NCBI GenBank assembly: GCA_030145055.1
Contig: JAQYWK010000001.1
Location: forward strand, 682,001 to 746,000
DNA: 64,000 bases
Direction: 5' to 3'
Source of the DNA: Desulfovibrio sp.
Lineage (GTDB): Bacteria; Desulfobacterota; Desulfovibrionia; Desulfovibrionales; Desulfovibrionaceae
In this document: positions 26,110-34,264 of the stretch, piece after piece
How positions within the stretch are numbered: position 1 is the first letter of the stretch
Layout: each line of letters opens with the position of its first letter
Position numbers and translations under genes: made by a program
Notes under the pieces: generated by a model
The model's database searches: none
The model's input: only the letters and a program-made list of their open reading frames with translations
Told to the model about the DNA's origin: nothing

Positions 26110-27203
26110 TAGAGTAGCTCCTTAAGAGTGTCGATAAAAATTTTATTTTCCATATCATTTCCCATATTTACGCGAATGTATTCGCCAAGGCCAAAGCTTT
26201 TAAGCGGGCGAACTATAATACCGCGTTTTAGAAGTTCTTCGAAAACCTCTTCCGCGTCACGGGTTGGCTTAAACATGATAAAGTTCGCTTGTGATGATAG
26301 AACTTCGCAGCCCATACCCCTAATTTCGTCAGTAAACATCTTTCTGCCGCGCAGAACGACATTTAGTGTTTCATTGTAGAACTTATCGTCACCAAGCACC
26401 GCTATGGCGGCTTCTTCGGCGAGCAAGTTGACTGTGAAAGGTGGCCGCGCACGATTGATGAATCCGGTAAGTTCTTTACTCATGACGCCGAACCCGACTC
26501 TCATGCCCGCTAGCCCGAAAGCTTTGGAAAAGGTTCTGAGGAGTACTATGTTCGGAAATTCCTTAAGCAGAGGACGCATGTCATACTCTTCGGCTGGAGT
26601 TGCAAAGTCGATGTATGCTTCGTCAATGGCTAGAATTGTCTGCTCAGGAATGGATTCAGCCATTTCGCGAACTTCTTTGGCTGTAACGGTAAGCCCTGTA
26701 GGATTATCAGGAGTGGTCACAAAGACTATAGCCGTTTTATCCGTAACAGCCGCAGTCATGGCTTTAAGAGGGTGCTTGTGCTCCGCTTCGCGTGGAACCT
26801 GTCTGAAATTTATACCACTTAGGCGCGACATGAGATTGTACATGCTGAAACATGATTCGTAGGAAAGCACTTCGTCACGGCCCGGCTCAGCTTTTACTCG
26901 GACCAGCAGGTCTATTATTTCATCTGATCCGTTACCGCAGATAATATTGTCCTGCGCTACCCCTATGCGCTCGGCAATGGCTTTATTTAGGCGCGGATTC
27001 CCATTATGCGGGTAGCGGAAAATCTCAGGAGCATGACGGTTGATAGCTTCGATAGCTACGGGTGATGCTCCAAGTGGATTTTCATTACTTGCGAGCTTGA
27101 TAACCGATTCCAAACCGTATTTTTCCTTGATCTCTTCGATAGTGAGTCCAGGAACGTAGGGCTTGGTCTCCATCACGTCTGGGCGGACTTTGATAGGGGA
27201 CAT
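26109..27203 (-). CDS. hisC: Histidinol-phosphate aminotransferase
   Basis: PLP enzyme of histidine biosynthesis. 364 residues; fold type I. The sequence begins VRPDVMETKPYVPG, followed by KLASNENPLGASP, the PLP-lysine motif LLRTFSKAFGLAGMRVG, and IRVNMGNDMENK at the end. Other PLP contacts seen are GNGSDEIIDLL and FVTTPDNPTG. The ATG at 27203 follows AAGGATAT. Activity on phenylalanine or tyrosine precursors is possible, as in related HisC/AroJ enzymes. It is co-transcribed with cmk. Confidence 0.95.
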   Translation of the reverse strand: MSPIKVRPDVMETKPYVPGLTIEEIKEKYGLESVIKLASNENPLGASPVAIEAINRHAPEIFRYPHNGNPRLNKAIAERIGVAQDNIICGNGSDEIIDLLVRVKAEPGRDEVLSYESCFSMYNLMSRLSGINFRQVPREAEHKHPLKAMTAAVTDKTAIVFVTTPDNPTGLTVTAKEVREMAESIPEQTILAIDEAYIDFATPAEEYDMRPLLKEFPNIVLLRTFSKAFGLAGMRVGFGVMSKELTGFINRARPPFTVNLLAEEAAIAVLGDDKFYNETLNVVLRGRKMFTDEIRGMGCEVLSSQANFIMFKPTRDAEEVFEELLKRGIIVRPLKSFGLGEYIRVNMGNDMENKIFIDTLKELL

Positions 27204-27310
27204 GCTGATATCCTTTTTTACTTGTAATAATTAGTAGTCTGAAGCGGACGAGAAAAGTAAAGCGCTTCATGGTGAAGCTCTCTAGTAGTTTGGATGATGG
27301 ATTTTGTCAA

Positions 27311-27348
27311 AAAAAACCCCCTTATTCTGTGGTAAATAAGGGGGGTGT
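27311..27348 (-). terminator. Terminator after the usp gene
   Basis: On the minus strand CCCCCTTATT... pairs with AATAAGGGGG and is followed by TTTTTTTTG. It lies about 60 bases after the usp stop. Confidence 0.85.
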
Positions 27349-27408
27349 TTCAGGGTGGCTGCCGCGATAGTTGTCGGTATCGTTGAGGCTGTAACCGTGA
27401 TTGTGTAA

Positions 27409-27849
27409 TTATTCAGGTCTGACTGTGAGCACTGGGCACTTGGCAGACTTTACGATCTTCTCTGCAACGGAACCGAACAGAATACGGTCAATTCCAGTGC
27501 GTCCGTGAGTACCCATGATAATCATATCAACCTTTTCTGAATCAGCGATGGTGATGATTTCTTCTGCTGCGTAGCCTGTTACGACCTTGCCGCTGACTGG
27601 AACGCCATCAAAGTTTTCATTGATAAAAGTTTCCATTGTTGTGTCGGCGCCCGTAACAATCTCGCCCACGAAATTTTCAATGGAGCTTGGAGGTACATGA
27701 AAGCCAACATATTGATCCAATGAAGGAGCAACGTATAGACAGATAATTTCTCCACCCATTGTCTTAGCAAGTGTAGCTGCATAATCTGCAACAACAGGGC
27801 TGTGATCTGAAAAGTCAACTGCGCATAGGATCTTCTTGATGGTAGCCAT
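27409..27849 (-). CDS. Universal stress protein UspA family
   Basis: A 146-residue, single-domain Usp. It starts IKKILCAVDFSDHS and ends with the complete ATP-binding motif MGTHGRTGIDRILFGSV (GxxGx9G), followed by CPVLTVRP, placing it in the ATP-binding subfamily, unlike the tandem protein at 14325. The ATG at 27849 follows GGAGGT. These proteins are stress- and growth-arrest-induced. It is monocistronic, with a strong terminator downstream, and divergent from the Q-rich hypothetical protein. Confidence 0.93.
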   Translation of the reverse strand: MATIKKILCAVDFSDHSPVVADYAATLAKTMGGEIICLYVAPSLDQYVGFHVPPSSIENFVGEIVTGADTTMETFINENFDGVPVSGKVVTGYAAEEIITIADSEKVDMIIMGTHGRTGIDRILFGSVAEKIVKSAKCPVLTVRPE

Positions 27850-28127
27850 AATATACCTCCGAAATCGTAAGTTTGAATAAACACAATAAAATTTAATTAT
27901 CCTTGATTAAATAGTAACTGATTATGGATGTCATGGACAAGCTTTTTCTTATGTTTTATGATCAGATAGGAAAAAAAGAGTAAGTTAGAATTTTTTATAT
28001 AAATCCCGGAAATTATTTCCGAGTAGTGTTTTTACAAAAGGTCATAAAATCAGTCGCTTGCGAAAAGTCTAGACTTTGGCATGATGTTCGCATCATGTGT
28101 TTGAAACCAAAGGCTGAGGAGAAAAAG

Positions 28128-28613
28128 ATGAAGATTAGTCCTGAACAGATTGAAGCCCTGCAGCAGCAACAGCAGCAGCAAGCTAACAAGACTAAGAAGG
28201 TAAACGGAGCAGCATTCGGGGAGTTTCTGAATTCTGAAGTCCAGCAGTCAGCAGGACCTCAAACTTCAAGCGCCCCCCCAGTTCCGGGTCTTCAGACCAT
28301 TAACCCTTTGATTCAGATGCAGCAGGCCGCTTCAGTGCAGGCCGTAGCACCGAACGAAGGTGAGTTTGTAGGCAAGGTTGAAAACCTTTTCGGACAGCTT
28401 GAAAACTACGCACAGCAGTTAGGTTCCCCAGATGCGGGAGCTCTTAAGAATGCTTACAAGACTCTTGAAGGTGTTCAAGGTGGTGTTGATTCCCTCAAGA
28501 AGGATTGGCCCGGCGTAGCAAGTGAAAATCCAGAATTAGGCAGCGTTGTTAATGAACTCGAAGTAATGGCGAGGACCGAGCAAATCAAATTTAACCGCGG
28601 GGATTATGTTTAG
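28128..28613 (+). CDS. Hypothetical protein with N-terminal Gln run
   Basis: About 161 residues with no recognised family. It starts MKISPEQIEA and has a run of seven glutamines (about 13-19), a Pro/Gln/Ala-rich middle with PPVPGLQTINPL, and a helical C-terminal half (KVENLFGQLENYAQQL, VVNELEVMARTEQIKFNRGDY). No signal or membrane segment. The ATG at 28128 is chosen over an upstream one because GAGGAG is well placed. A hydrophilic helical protein of this size could be a flagellar or structural accessory protein, but no evidence supports a function. A terminator follows. Confidence 0.75.
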   Translation: MKISPEQIEALQQQQQQQANKTKKVNGAAFGEFLNSEVQQSAGPQTSSAPPVPGLQTINPLIQMQQAASVQAVAPNEGEFVGKVENLFGQLENYAQQLGSPDAGALKNAYKTLEGVQGGVDSLKKDWPGVASENPELGSVVNELEVMARTEQIKFNRGDYV

Positions 28614-28684
28614 TCTGAATTAAGACTGGGCAGGGGAGATTTTAACTGTTCTCCTTGATCCTCGTTGCGTGAGTCCGCTTGCGC

Positions 28685-28722
28685 AAAAAACCGAATATCC
28701 GAATGGGTGTTCGGTTTTTTTA
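28685..28722. terminator. Bidirectional terminator
   Basis: AAAAAACCGAA (28685-28695) pairs with TTCGGTTTTTT (28710-28720), between the convergent Q-rich gene and a small membrane protein gene. Confidence 0.8.
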
Positions 28723-28737
28723 CGTCTAATAAATTTA

Positions 28738-29052
28738 CTAAGAAATGAAATCTTCTTTGTGTAACGGAATTCCTTTCATGCAATGTCGGCAAAAATGCAT
28801 TGGACTACGAAGGATGAAGTATAATGCGAACAGTATGAATGGTATTTTCAGTAGAAAACCTATTGGTTGCCGTGTTGCCACGCTATAAACAATGTTTGAC
28901 AAGGATAAAGTAAGCAAAGCGATGCCAAGTCTTCTGTACGTAATAGTCTTTAATTCTTTTAAGCACTCATGGCATTTTATTTTAATATTGAAAAAGACAT
29001 AGTAGATGGTAAAGAGGGAAATTATAATTATATCGAGAATTAGTTTTTCCAT
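28738..29052 (-). CDS. Small membrane protein with paired CxxC motifs
   Basis: About 104 residues with three hydrophobic segments and two CxxC motifs: KCHECLKEL near residue 26 and FCRHCMKGI near the end. The pair could bind zinc or form disulfides. The family is unknown. The ATG at 29052 has a weak GGGA before it; the ATG at 29064 (four residues longer) is an alternative with no visible ribosome site. The gene sits beside the Rhs island and shares its AT-rich character. Confidence 0.6.
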   Translation of the reverse strand: MEKLILDIIIISLFTIYYVFFNIKIKCHECLKELKTITYRRLGIALLTLSLSNIVYSVATRQPIGFLLKIPFILFALYFILRSPMHFCRHCMKGIPLHKEDFIS

Positions 29053-29157
29053 GAAATGTCCCATTACATTTTTTTAAATTTCATTAACTGTTTTTATGTT
29101 GTGTTGCTAAAAAACTCAATAATGTCAGCTTACTCTGTTTTGTTTGCATTTCATATC

Positions 29158-29338
29158 TTGTATTTATCGTGAGCAGTAACGCTCATAGCCTTTGTACTGA
29201 TAAGCTCGTTAATCACAGTCTCAGCTAATTCATCCTTCGATTCTTGACTCTGTCCCGCCAACTAGTCCGATGGGGTCGGGCGTAGTAAATCTGCCGATCG
29301 TGGGGTCGTGGTCGCGATATCCGAAAAATAGTAAGCCC
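29158..29338 (-). pseudogene. Relic of an Rhs core end and tip start
   Basis: On the minus strand the bases encode GLLFFGYRDHDPTIGRF then TTPDPIGLVGG, followed after a +1 frame change by GQSQESKDELAETV and INELISTKAMSVTA. This closely parallels residues 325-352 and 375-402 of the intact Rhs protein at 29874, but lacks the intervening block of about 22 residues containing IYGYC and DRTGL. It is a shortened, frameshifted duplicate, evidence of recombination between Rhs ends. No start or intact frame remains. Confidence 0.75.
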
Positions 29339-29361
29339 CGCACTTTTTGGGTGCGGGGCTT
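29332..29361 (-). terminator. Terminator after the immunity-like gene
   Basis: AAGCCCCGCAC pairs perfectly with GTGCGGGGCTT around TTTTTGG. On the minus strand it lies just after the membrane-protein stop at 29366. It overlaps the edge of the Rhs relic. Confidence 0.7.
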
Positions 29362-29365
29362 TGTG

Positions 29366-29902
29366 TTAAGGTCTGTTTAAGTATTCAACCGTATTTCTTT
29401 TTTTGTAAAACCATCGTGGTCTTTTCCATGCGATGAGAAAAAGAGTTAAGTGAAACAAAGGAATAATGGGCAATAATAGAAGTCCTGTAATCCCACAAAA
29501 CCCTAGGAGCAAATATGGGTATGCGTACAGTAAGTGAAAGCTAAATACCGTCGCTGCTCCGTAATCACCTGGACGATCAAGTAAAAAAAACCACCCCGCC
29601 CAGAATGTTGCAATCAACCATAAAAAAGAAAACCATTCAAGTGATCTTTTGTTTGAGCAATTACTTATTAAACTCTTTGCAATCATAAATGCAGAAAAAG
29701 GATAAACAATAATCCATGTAATCGAATAAATACAATTGTAGACGATACCTGGAAATAATCCAGCATAGGTTATAAGCCATAACGTTTGTAGTGCATAAAT
29801 ACCAATTAAGAAAAAGATGGAACAGTATAAAAACACAAACCATCCAAGTGGGGACAGTTTGAAACTAGTTAGTTTATTTTTTATTTTTTTTATGCTGTTC
29901 AT
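29366..29902 (-). CDS. Membrane protein, candidate immunity protein for the Rhs toxin
   Basis: About 178 residues with four to five hydrophobic, aromatic-rich segments (LGWFVFLYCSIFFLIGI, SITWIIVYPFSAFMI and others) and a charged C-terminus (RWFYKKRNTVEYLNRP). No known family. The likely ATG at 29902 overlaps the last 29 bases of the Rhs gene; a longer in-frame start at 29950 lies further inside it. A gene directly downstream of and overlapping an Rhs tip is usually its immunity gene, so that role is inferred. Membrane location of an immunity protein for a cytoplasmic toxin would be atypical; it might instead protect from a membrane or periplasmic toxin. Confidence 0.6.
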   Translation of the reverse strand: MNSIKKIKNKLTSFKLSPLGWFVFLYCSIFFLIGIYALQTLWLITYAGLFPGIVYNCIYSITWIIVYPFSAFMIAKSLISNCSNKRSLEWFSFLWLIATFWAGWFFLLDRPGDYGAATVFSFHLLYAYPYLLLGFCGITGLLLLPIIPLFHLTLFLIAWKRPRWFYKKRNTVEYLNRP

Positions 29903-31694
29903 AATATTTTGAGCCTTTTTTAAGATCGTATTGGTCTTTTGGGTCATCAAAGTTTGAAGTTATCCAGTCAATTTTCGATGTTCCACTTATAACTTGGTAA
30001 GCACCAACACCTTGCATTATTTCATCTTCTGAAAGTCCCAATGCCCTCGCTGCAGCACCAAAGTTAAAGTTGCCAAATCTTTCATTTTCACGACCTTGTC
30101 TTTTATAATCTTTTTCTTTTCCAGATCCGAATTTATCATAAATGTATCGTAACTTTTTTATTGAACCTAATTTGTCGTCCTTTACTGATTCAGCAAATTC
30201 TTCGGCCTCTTGAATGTTCTTGTCTACACTCACGCCGTCTGGCCCAACTGGAATTCCTTCGTATTTATGAAATTCAGTATCTGTGTCGTTTTTAATCTTT
30301 CTTATTTGTGCATCGCGCCTATTCCTCTCAGTCGCACTAAGTTTAGCTGCATGCTGAGTAGATGACGTTAATCCCTTCATTCTATTCGGCTCAGAGGCAG
30401 AGGCTCGGTCAGCTCCAGCTTGTTTCGGAGGCTTCCCACCCTTCGAAACCCCACTCCCCTCAACATTGCCTTTTTTATACTCTTCGCTAGCAGTCACGCT
30501 CGGTGCTTTCGTGGAAATAAGCTCGTTAATCACAGTCTCGGCTAATTCATCCTTCGACTCCTGACTCTGCCCTGCTAACCCTGTGCGATCATGGAAGTTA
30601 ATTGGATCATCCATACAATAGCCATAAATATCCACATCTCCGCCAGCTAAACCGATAGGATCGGGCGTTGTGAATCTGCCGATGGAGGGGTCGTAGTCGC
30701 GATAACCGAAGTGTATTAGCCCTGTATTTTTATCTAGCAAACCCGCAGCGAATCCTATTTTAGTATCAAACTCACCATTACTATCGAAAGCTTTATTCCC
30801 AAACGAATCATGAATAATTTCTTTTAGCTCATTACCCCTTTCGTCCGCAACCATGAATATTGTCCCGACCTGATCAGTAGCAAGATTGTATGTTTTGTCT
30901 TGATAAGTCATGGTTACAGGATCACCTTCTTCATTATAGGTGAACGCTTTATGGTTCATGCCTTGTCCATCACACACAGCAACAAGAGTGGTCATACCAT
31001 CCCACAAATAGGACTCAATGGTGATGCCATTAATCTTCTTAACAACTCTGCGCCCAAGTGGATCAATTATATATTGAATTTTGCGCATGTTTGGTAATCG
31101 CACTTCGTTAAGTATTCCAGACTCTGTGTAATAATAAGTCGTTACGTCCCCCATATCCATTTTCATGGATAGCCGACCGTTGCTGTTGTATGAATACTTA
31201 ACTTCACCAGCTTGTATTAGTTGGAGCTTTTCGTTGTATATAAATTTGCGAGGCTCATTTTTGCTTGTTGCGGCTGTCAGCCGCTCACCGTATTTTCCAT
31301 ATGCATATTGTTCTACTATAGCATCTCCGCAGGCTACTTTGCTGAGTCTGCCGCCTAGGTCATACTGATATTCACGGCAGACAGTTTCAGGGGATATGAG
31401 CAATGCGGTGTAATTTATCCTGCCGTTGTGGTCTCTATCTATTGCCGTCATAGCGAAGACGTTGCCCCGACCAGTGCGGAACTCTTTAGCTTGATAGTTA
31501 TCTATTGCATTGGACCCAAGATCCTCCTGTGCGGAATCTCTTTTCTGTTCATCAAAGATGTTTTCACCCGCACCGGACTCAGCTTCTCTTTCTACGATAG
31601 GATTTTGTTGAATCGAGTTATCGCGCATTTGGACATCACTTTGTACTTTTCCTCTAGTTTCTTCTTTCGGCTTAGACTCATTTCTAGAAATCAT
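29874..31694 (-). CDS. Short Rhs protein with polymorphic toxin type 44-like C-terminal domain
   Basis: A 606-residue Rhs protein, much shorter than the usual 1200-1600. Residues 1-80 are hydrophilic, with no signal peptide or PAAR domain. YD repeats run from about 105 to 345 (YQYDLGGRL, YSYNSNGRL), ending in the core motif YRDYDPSIGRFTTPDPIGLAGG (split here at about residue 341) and INFHDRTGL (369-373), where the usual DPxGL is DRTGL. After a linker (375-470) the tip (about 490-600) has GKEKDYKRQG, ERFGNFNFGAAARALGL and DDPKDQYDLKKGSKYY, which resemble the bacterial toxin 44 domain. AGAAGG precedes the ATG. The gene may be a displaced or orphan Rhs end. Confidence 0.85.
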   Translation of the reverse strand: MISRNESKPKEETRGKVQSDVQMRDNSIQQNPIVEREAESGAGENIFDEQKRDSAQEDLGSNAIDNYQAKEFRTGRGNVFAMTAIDRDHNGRINYTALLISPETVCREYQYDLGGRLSKVACGDAIVEQYAYGKYGERLTAATSKNEPRKFIYNEKLQLIQAGEVKYSYNSNGRLSMKMDMGDVTTYYYTESGILNEVRLPNMRKIQYIIDPLGRRVVKKINGITIESYLWDGMTTLVAVCDGQGMNHKAFTYNEEGDPVTMTYQDKTYNLATDQVGTIFMVADERGNELKEIIHDSFGNKAFDSNGEFDTKIGFAAGLLDKNTGLIHFGYRDYDPSIGRFTTPDPIGLAGGDVDIYGYCMDDPINFHDRTGLAGQSQESKDELAETVINELISTKAPSVTASEEYKKGNVEGSGVSKGGKPPKQAGADRASASEPNRMKGLTSSTQHAAKLSATERNRRDAQIRKIKNDTDTEFHKYEGIPVGPDGVSVDKNIQEAEEFAESVKDDKLGSIKKLRYIYDKFGSGKEKDYKRQGRENERFGNFNFGAAARALGLSEDEIMQGVGAYQVISGTSKIDWITSNFDDPKDQYDLKKGSKYYEQHKKNKK

Positions 31695-31797
31695 ATTTTA
31701 CCTTCTAGTCTTACTGAACCCCTTGTAAACATAGATCTTTTCCATGTTTTTGCGGTGAACCGTTATCTTCTAATATACTTAGAATAGCTGTTAAGCC

Positions 31798-31824
31798 GGA
31801 CCTGACTAAGCCGACTCAGGTCCG
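31798..31824 (-). other. Hairpin upstream of the Rhs gene
   Basis: CGGACCTGA pairs with TCAGGTCCG (9 bp) around a 10-base loop, about 105 bases upstream of the Rhs start. No T-run on either strand. Purpose unknown; it might be a leader element or part of the dsr-Rhs boundary. Confidence 0.35.
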
Positions 31825-31851
31825 CGAAGGTATTTATTTGTAATTTAGACG

Positions 31852-31888
31852 AAAAAAAGCCCTGCTTCATTACGAAGCAGGGCTTTTT
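31852..31888. terminator. Terminator after dsrP
   Basis: AAAAGCCCTGCTTC pairs perfectly with GAAGCAGGGCTTTT around ATTAC, with A and T runs on both sides. It ends the minus-strand dsr operon 29 bases after the dsrP stop. Confidence 0.9.
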
Positions 31889-31916
31889 AAGTACCTAGAT
31901 GGTGAGCTGATTCTGA

Positions 31917-33089
31917 TTAATCAGATTCAGTTAGCTCGCCGAGGTCGCGCTTGATGTCTGTGGCAATCTTATAAAGGATTGTCAGTACCAGAGCACCGAT
32001 TGCGTATACCATCATGGAAATCATCAATTCTTTGCCAGTAGGCCAGTAAGTGGTGATTTCGTTGAATGGGTTTGGTGTAAGACCACCGATCAGCAATGCT
32101 AGACCCTTATCAATCCAAGTTGCAATAACGAGAAGTACAAGTGCCCAAGGGAGCATCTTCTGGTTGTCGCGGAACTTAGGCGGAACAAGCATAGCTAAAC
32201 TGATGAATGCGAATGCTGTTGCAGTCCACATCCATGGAACCAATTCATGATGACCATGACTACCTACGAATAAGTATGCGATGGAGTGCATGTGTCCAGG
32301 AATGTTGGAGTAGAACGCTGTGAATATTTCTAATAAGAAGAAGAATACGTTCACAAGCATTGCATAAGTGATGATCTTTGCAAGTGTACCGATTGCTGAT
32401 TTACCTGGGTCGTAGCCAGTAACCTTGCGGGTAATGAATACAACGAGCAGTAGAATAGCAGGTCCAGCACAGAATGCAGACGCTAGGAAACGAGCAGCCA
32501 AGATGGCGGTTAGCCAGTAGTGACGGCCAGGAAGCCCAGAGTATAAGAACGCGGTAACAGTATGGATAGAGAACGCCCATACGATGGATGTGTAAGCCAA
32601 AGACTTAACCCATTTCGGCGGACTAACGCGCTGGCGTTCTGATTCCAAACATGTCCAACCGATAACAACATTCAAGAGAAGGTAACCGTTAAGAACGATC
32701 ATATCCCAAAATAGAATGGAGTTAGGAGTTGGATGGAAGATAATGTTCAGCATACGCTGTGGCTGCCCGATATCTACGATAATGAAACCGAGACACATGA
32801 CAACGGCTGCGATAGCCATGAACTCACCCATGATTACCATGCCTTTAAACTTCTTATAATGATGGAAGTAGTAAGGCAGAACGATCATAACACCGGAAGC
32901 GGCGAGACCGACCAAGTAGGTAAACTGGGCAATATAGAAGCCCCAAGAAACATCACGGCTTAAACCGGTGATGACGAGGCCTTCTTGCAACTGATTGAGA
33001 TATACTGTGAAGCCAGCGCCGATAATTAGAAGCAGGAAGAAAATCCAGCTCCAATATTTCGGGCCGCCTTTAAGAGCTTTTTCGATCAT
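31917..33089 (-). CDS. dsrP: DsrP, NrfD-like membrane subunit of the DsrMKJOP complex
   Basis: Integral membrane subunit of the complex that exchanges electrons between menaquinol, periplasm and cytoplasmic DsrC in sulfate reducers. 390 residues with about ten hydrophobic segments, typical of NrfD/PsrC proteins. The sequence has W.WIFFLLLIIG at the start and SWGFYIAQFTYLVGLAASGVM in the first helices, split here, and GSHGHHELVPWMWTATAF in a loop. It is the last gene of the operon: 12 bases follow dsrO before its start, and a strong terminator follows. A cofactor-free NrfD-type subunit is expected to bind quinone, and proton transfer is debated. Confidence 0.94.
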   Translation of the reverse strand: MIEKALKGGPKYWSWIFFLLLIIGAGFTVYLNQLQEGLVITGLSRDVSWGFYIAQFTYLVGLAASGVMIVLPYYFHHYKKFKGMVIMGEFMAIAAVVMCLGFIIVDIGQPQRMLNIIFHPTPNSILFWDMIVLNGYLLLNVVIGWTCLESERQRVSPPKWVKSLAYTSIVWAFSIHTVTAFLYSGLPGRHYWLTAILAARFLASAFCAGPAILLLVVFITRKVTGYDPGKSAIGTLAKIITYAMLVNVFFFLLEIFTAFYSNIPGHMHSIAYLFVGSHGHHELVPWMWTATAFAFISLAMLVPPKFRDNQKMLPWALVLLVIATWIDKGLALLIGGLTPNPFNEITTYWPTGKELMISMMVYAIGALVLTILYKIATDIKRDLGELTESD

Positions 33090-33101
33090 ATCAGCTTCCC
33101 C

Positions 33102-33884
33102 CTAAATGATGTAGTACACGCCCGGCTCAGTGCCGGCTGCGGGGTTCCTACGGATGGTGAAGTTTTCTCTCAGAACTTTTCTGACCGGAGAGTCAGGGTC
33201 CTGCAAGTCACCAAAGGTTATTGCGCCACTGGATTTTTCCACACAAGCAGGCATTTCGCCGACAGCGAGACGCTCAACACAGAAGTTGCATTTTTCAACA
33301 ACTCCGCGCATGCGAGTAGGGAACTTCTTATTGATCTTATCCATATCCATAAATGGTCTAGGATCCATGAAGTTAAAGCTACGTGATCCGTAAGGACACG
33401 CAGCCATACAGTAACGACAGCCGATACAGCGATGGTAATCCATTGCTACGATTCCGTCAGCGCGCTTGAAGGTTGCCTTTGTAGGACAAACTCTTACACA
33501 TGAAGGATTTTCACAATGGTTGCAGAGTAATGGGAATCTGCGTTTTTCAAGCTCTTCCGAGGGGAAGTTATTTGTCTGATATGGGAATGTTTCGGAATAA
33601 GTACCTTCCCACAACCACTTAACTTCCTGTTTACCAGGAATTGTTGGAACGTTGTGAGTGTGGTGACAAACTTCAGCCAGAGCTTCTATTGCTTCTTCGG
33701 TGTTCAATTTGCGGGTATCTACTACCATTGCCCAGCGTTTTGCATGCAAGGTTTTAGCGCTGACAACAGCATGTGCTTTGTTGCCTCCGCCACCTGATGC
33801 TAAAGCTGCAGCTGTAGGAGCAAGACAGAGTCCTGCTGCGGATAGGCCTGCAAACTTGAGGAAGTTTCTTCTACTCTGTTTCAT
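33102..33884 (-). CDS. dsrO: DsrO, periplasmic ferredoxin-like subunit
   Basis: A 260-residue exported iron-sulfur protein. The Tat signal SRRNFLKFAGLSAAG ends before a periplasmic domain with cysteine clusters of the NrfC/HybA type: LLCNHCENPSCVRVCPT, CIGCRYCMAACPYG and VVEKCNFCVERL, enough for three to four [4Fe-4S] clusters. It should pass electrons between DsrJ and DsrP. Two adjacent ATGs (33887 and 33884) follow AGGAGG; I took the second, at the better distance of seven bases, which overlaps the dsrJ stop. Confidence 0.95.
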   Translation of the reverse strand: MKQSRRNFLKFAGLSAAGLCLAPTAAALASGGGGNKAHAVVSAKTLHAKRWAMVVDTRKLNTEEAIEALAEVCHHTHNVPTIPGKQEVKWLWEGTYSETFPYQTNNFPSEELEKRRFPLLCNHCENPSCVRVCPTKATFKRADGIVAMDYHRCIGCRYCMAACPYGSRSFNFMDPRPFMDMDKINKKFPTRMRGVVEKCNFCVERLAVGEMPACVEKSSGAITFGDLQDPDSPVRKVLRENFTIRRNPAAGTEPGVYYII

Positions 33885-34261
33885 CATTTTGCCTCCTTTG
33901 GAGGTACGTGGCAATCCCAGCAGTACGGGGTTACACCCGCGTCAGTATGACACTTGTCACAGAATTCAACTTTACTTGTATGACATTCCATACAGGTGTT
34001 CTGAAGGCTGATGGTGAATTCCTTGCCGTTAGCACTGATGTATGTTCGCTTGCCTTCGCGAAGAGCCATATCTCTCCACTCGTCAAGGAGCTGCATGTGC
34101 GATGTCCGCATTTCTTCTTTGGGAGCTATACACTCTTTTGCATTCTTAGGGAGCTCAATCTTAGGCTGTTCGTAAGAACCACCCATATTTGCCCAGAATG
34201 GAAGAGAAACAAGTCCAATGAAGATAACTAGACCAGTTATGATTTTTCCACCGTTATACAT
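33884..34261 (-). CDS. dsrJ: DsrJ, triheme cytochrome c subunit
   Basis: A 125-residue membrane-anchored periplasmic cytochrome. An uncleaved signal anchor (about 6-24) precedes three heme motifs: CMECH (90-94), CDKCH (101-105) and CWDCH (114-118). C44 in KECIAPKEE is placed where the family has the unusual cysteine axial ligand. The cytochrome is one of the redox subunits of DsrMKJOP. It is three bases downstream of dsrK, and its stop overlaps the dsrO start. Small size is typical. Confidence 0.96.
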   Translation of the reverse strand: MYNGGKIITGLVIFIGLVSLPFWANMGGSYEQPKIELPKNAKECIAPKEEMRTSHMQLLDEWRDMALREGKRTYISANGKEFTISLQNTCMECHTSKVEFCDKCHTDAGVTPYCWDCHVPPKEAK

Positions 34262-34264
34262 ATA

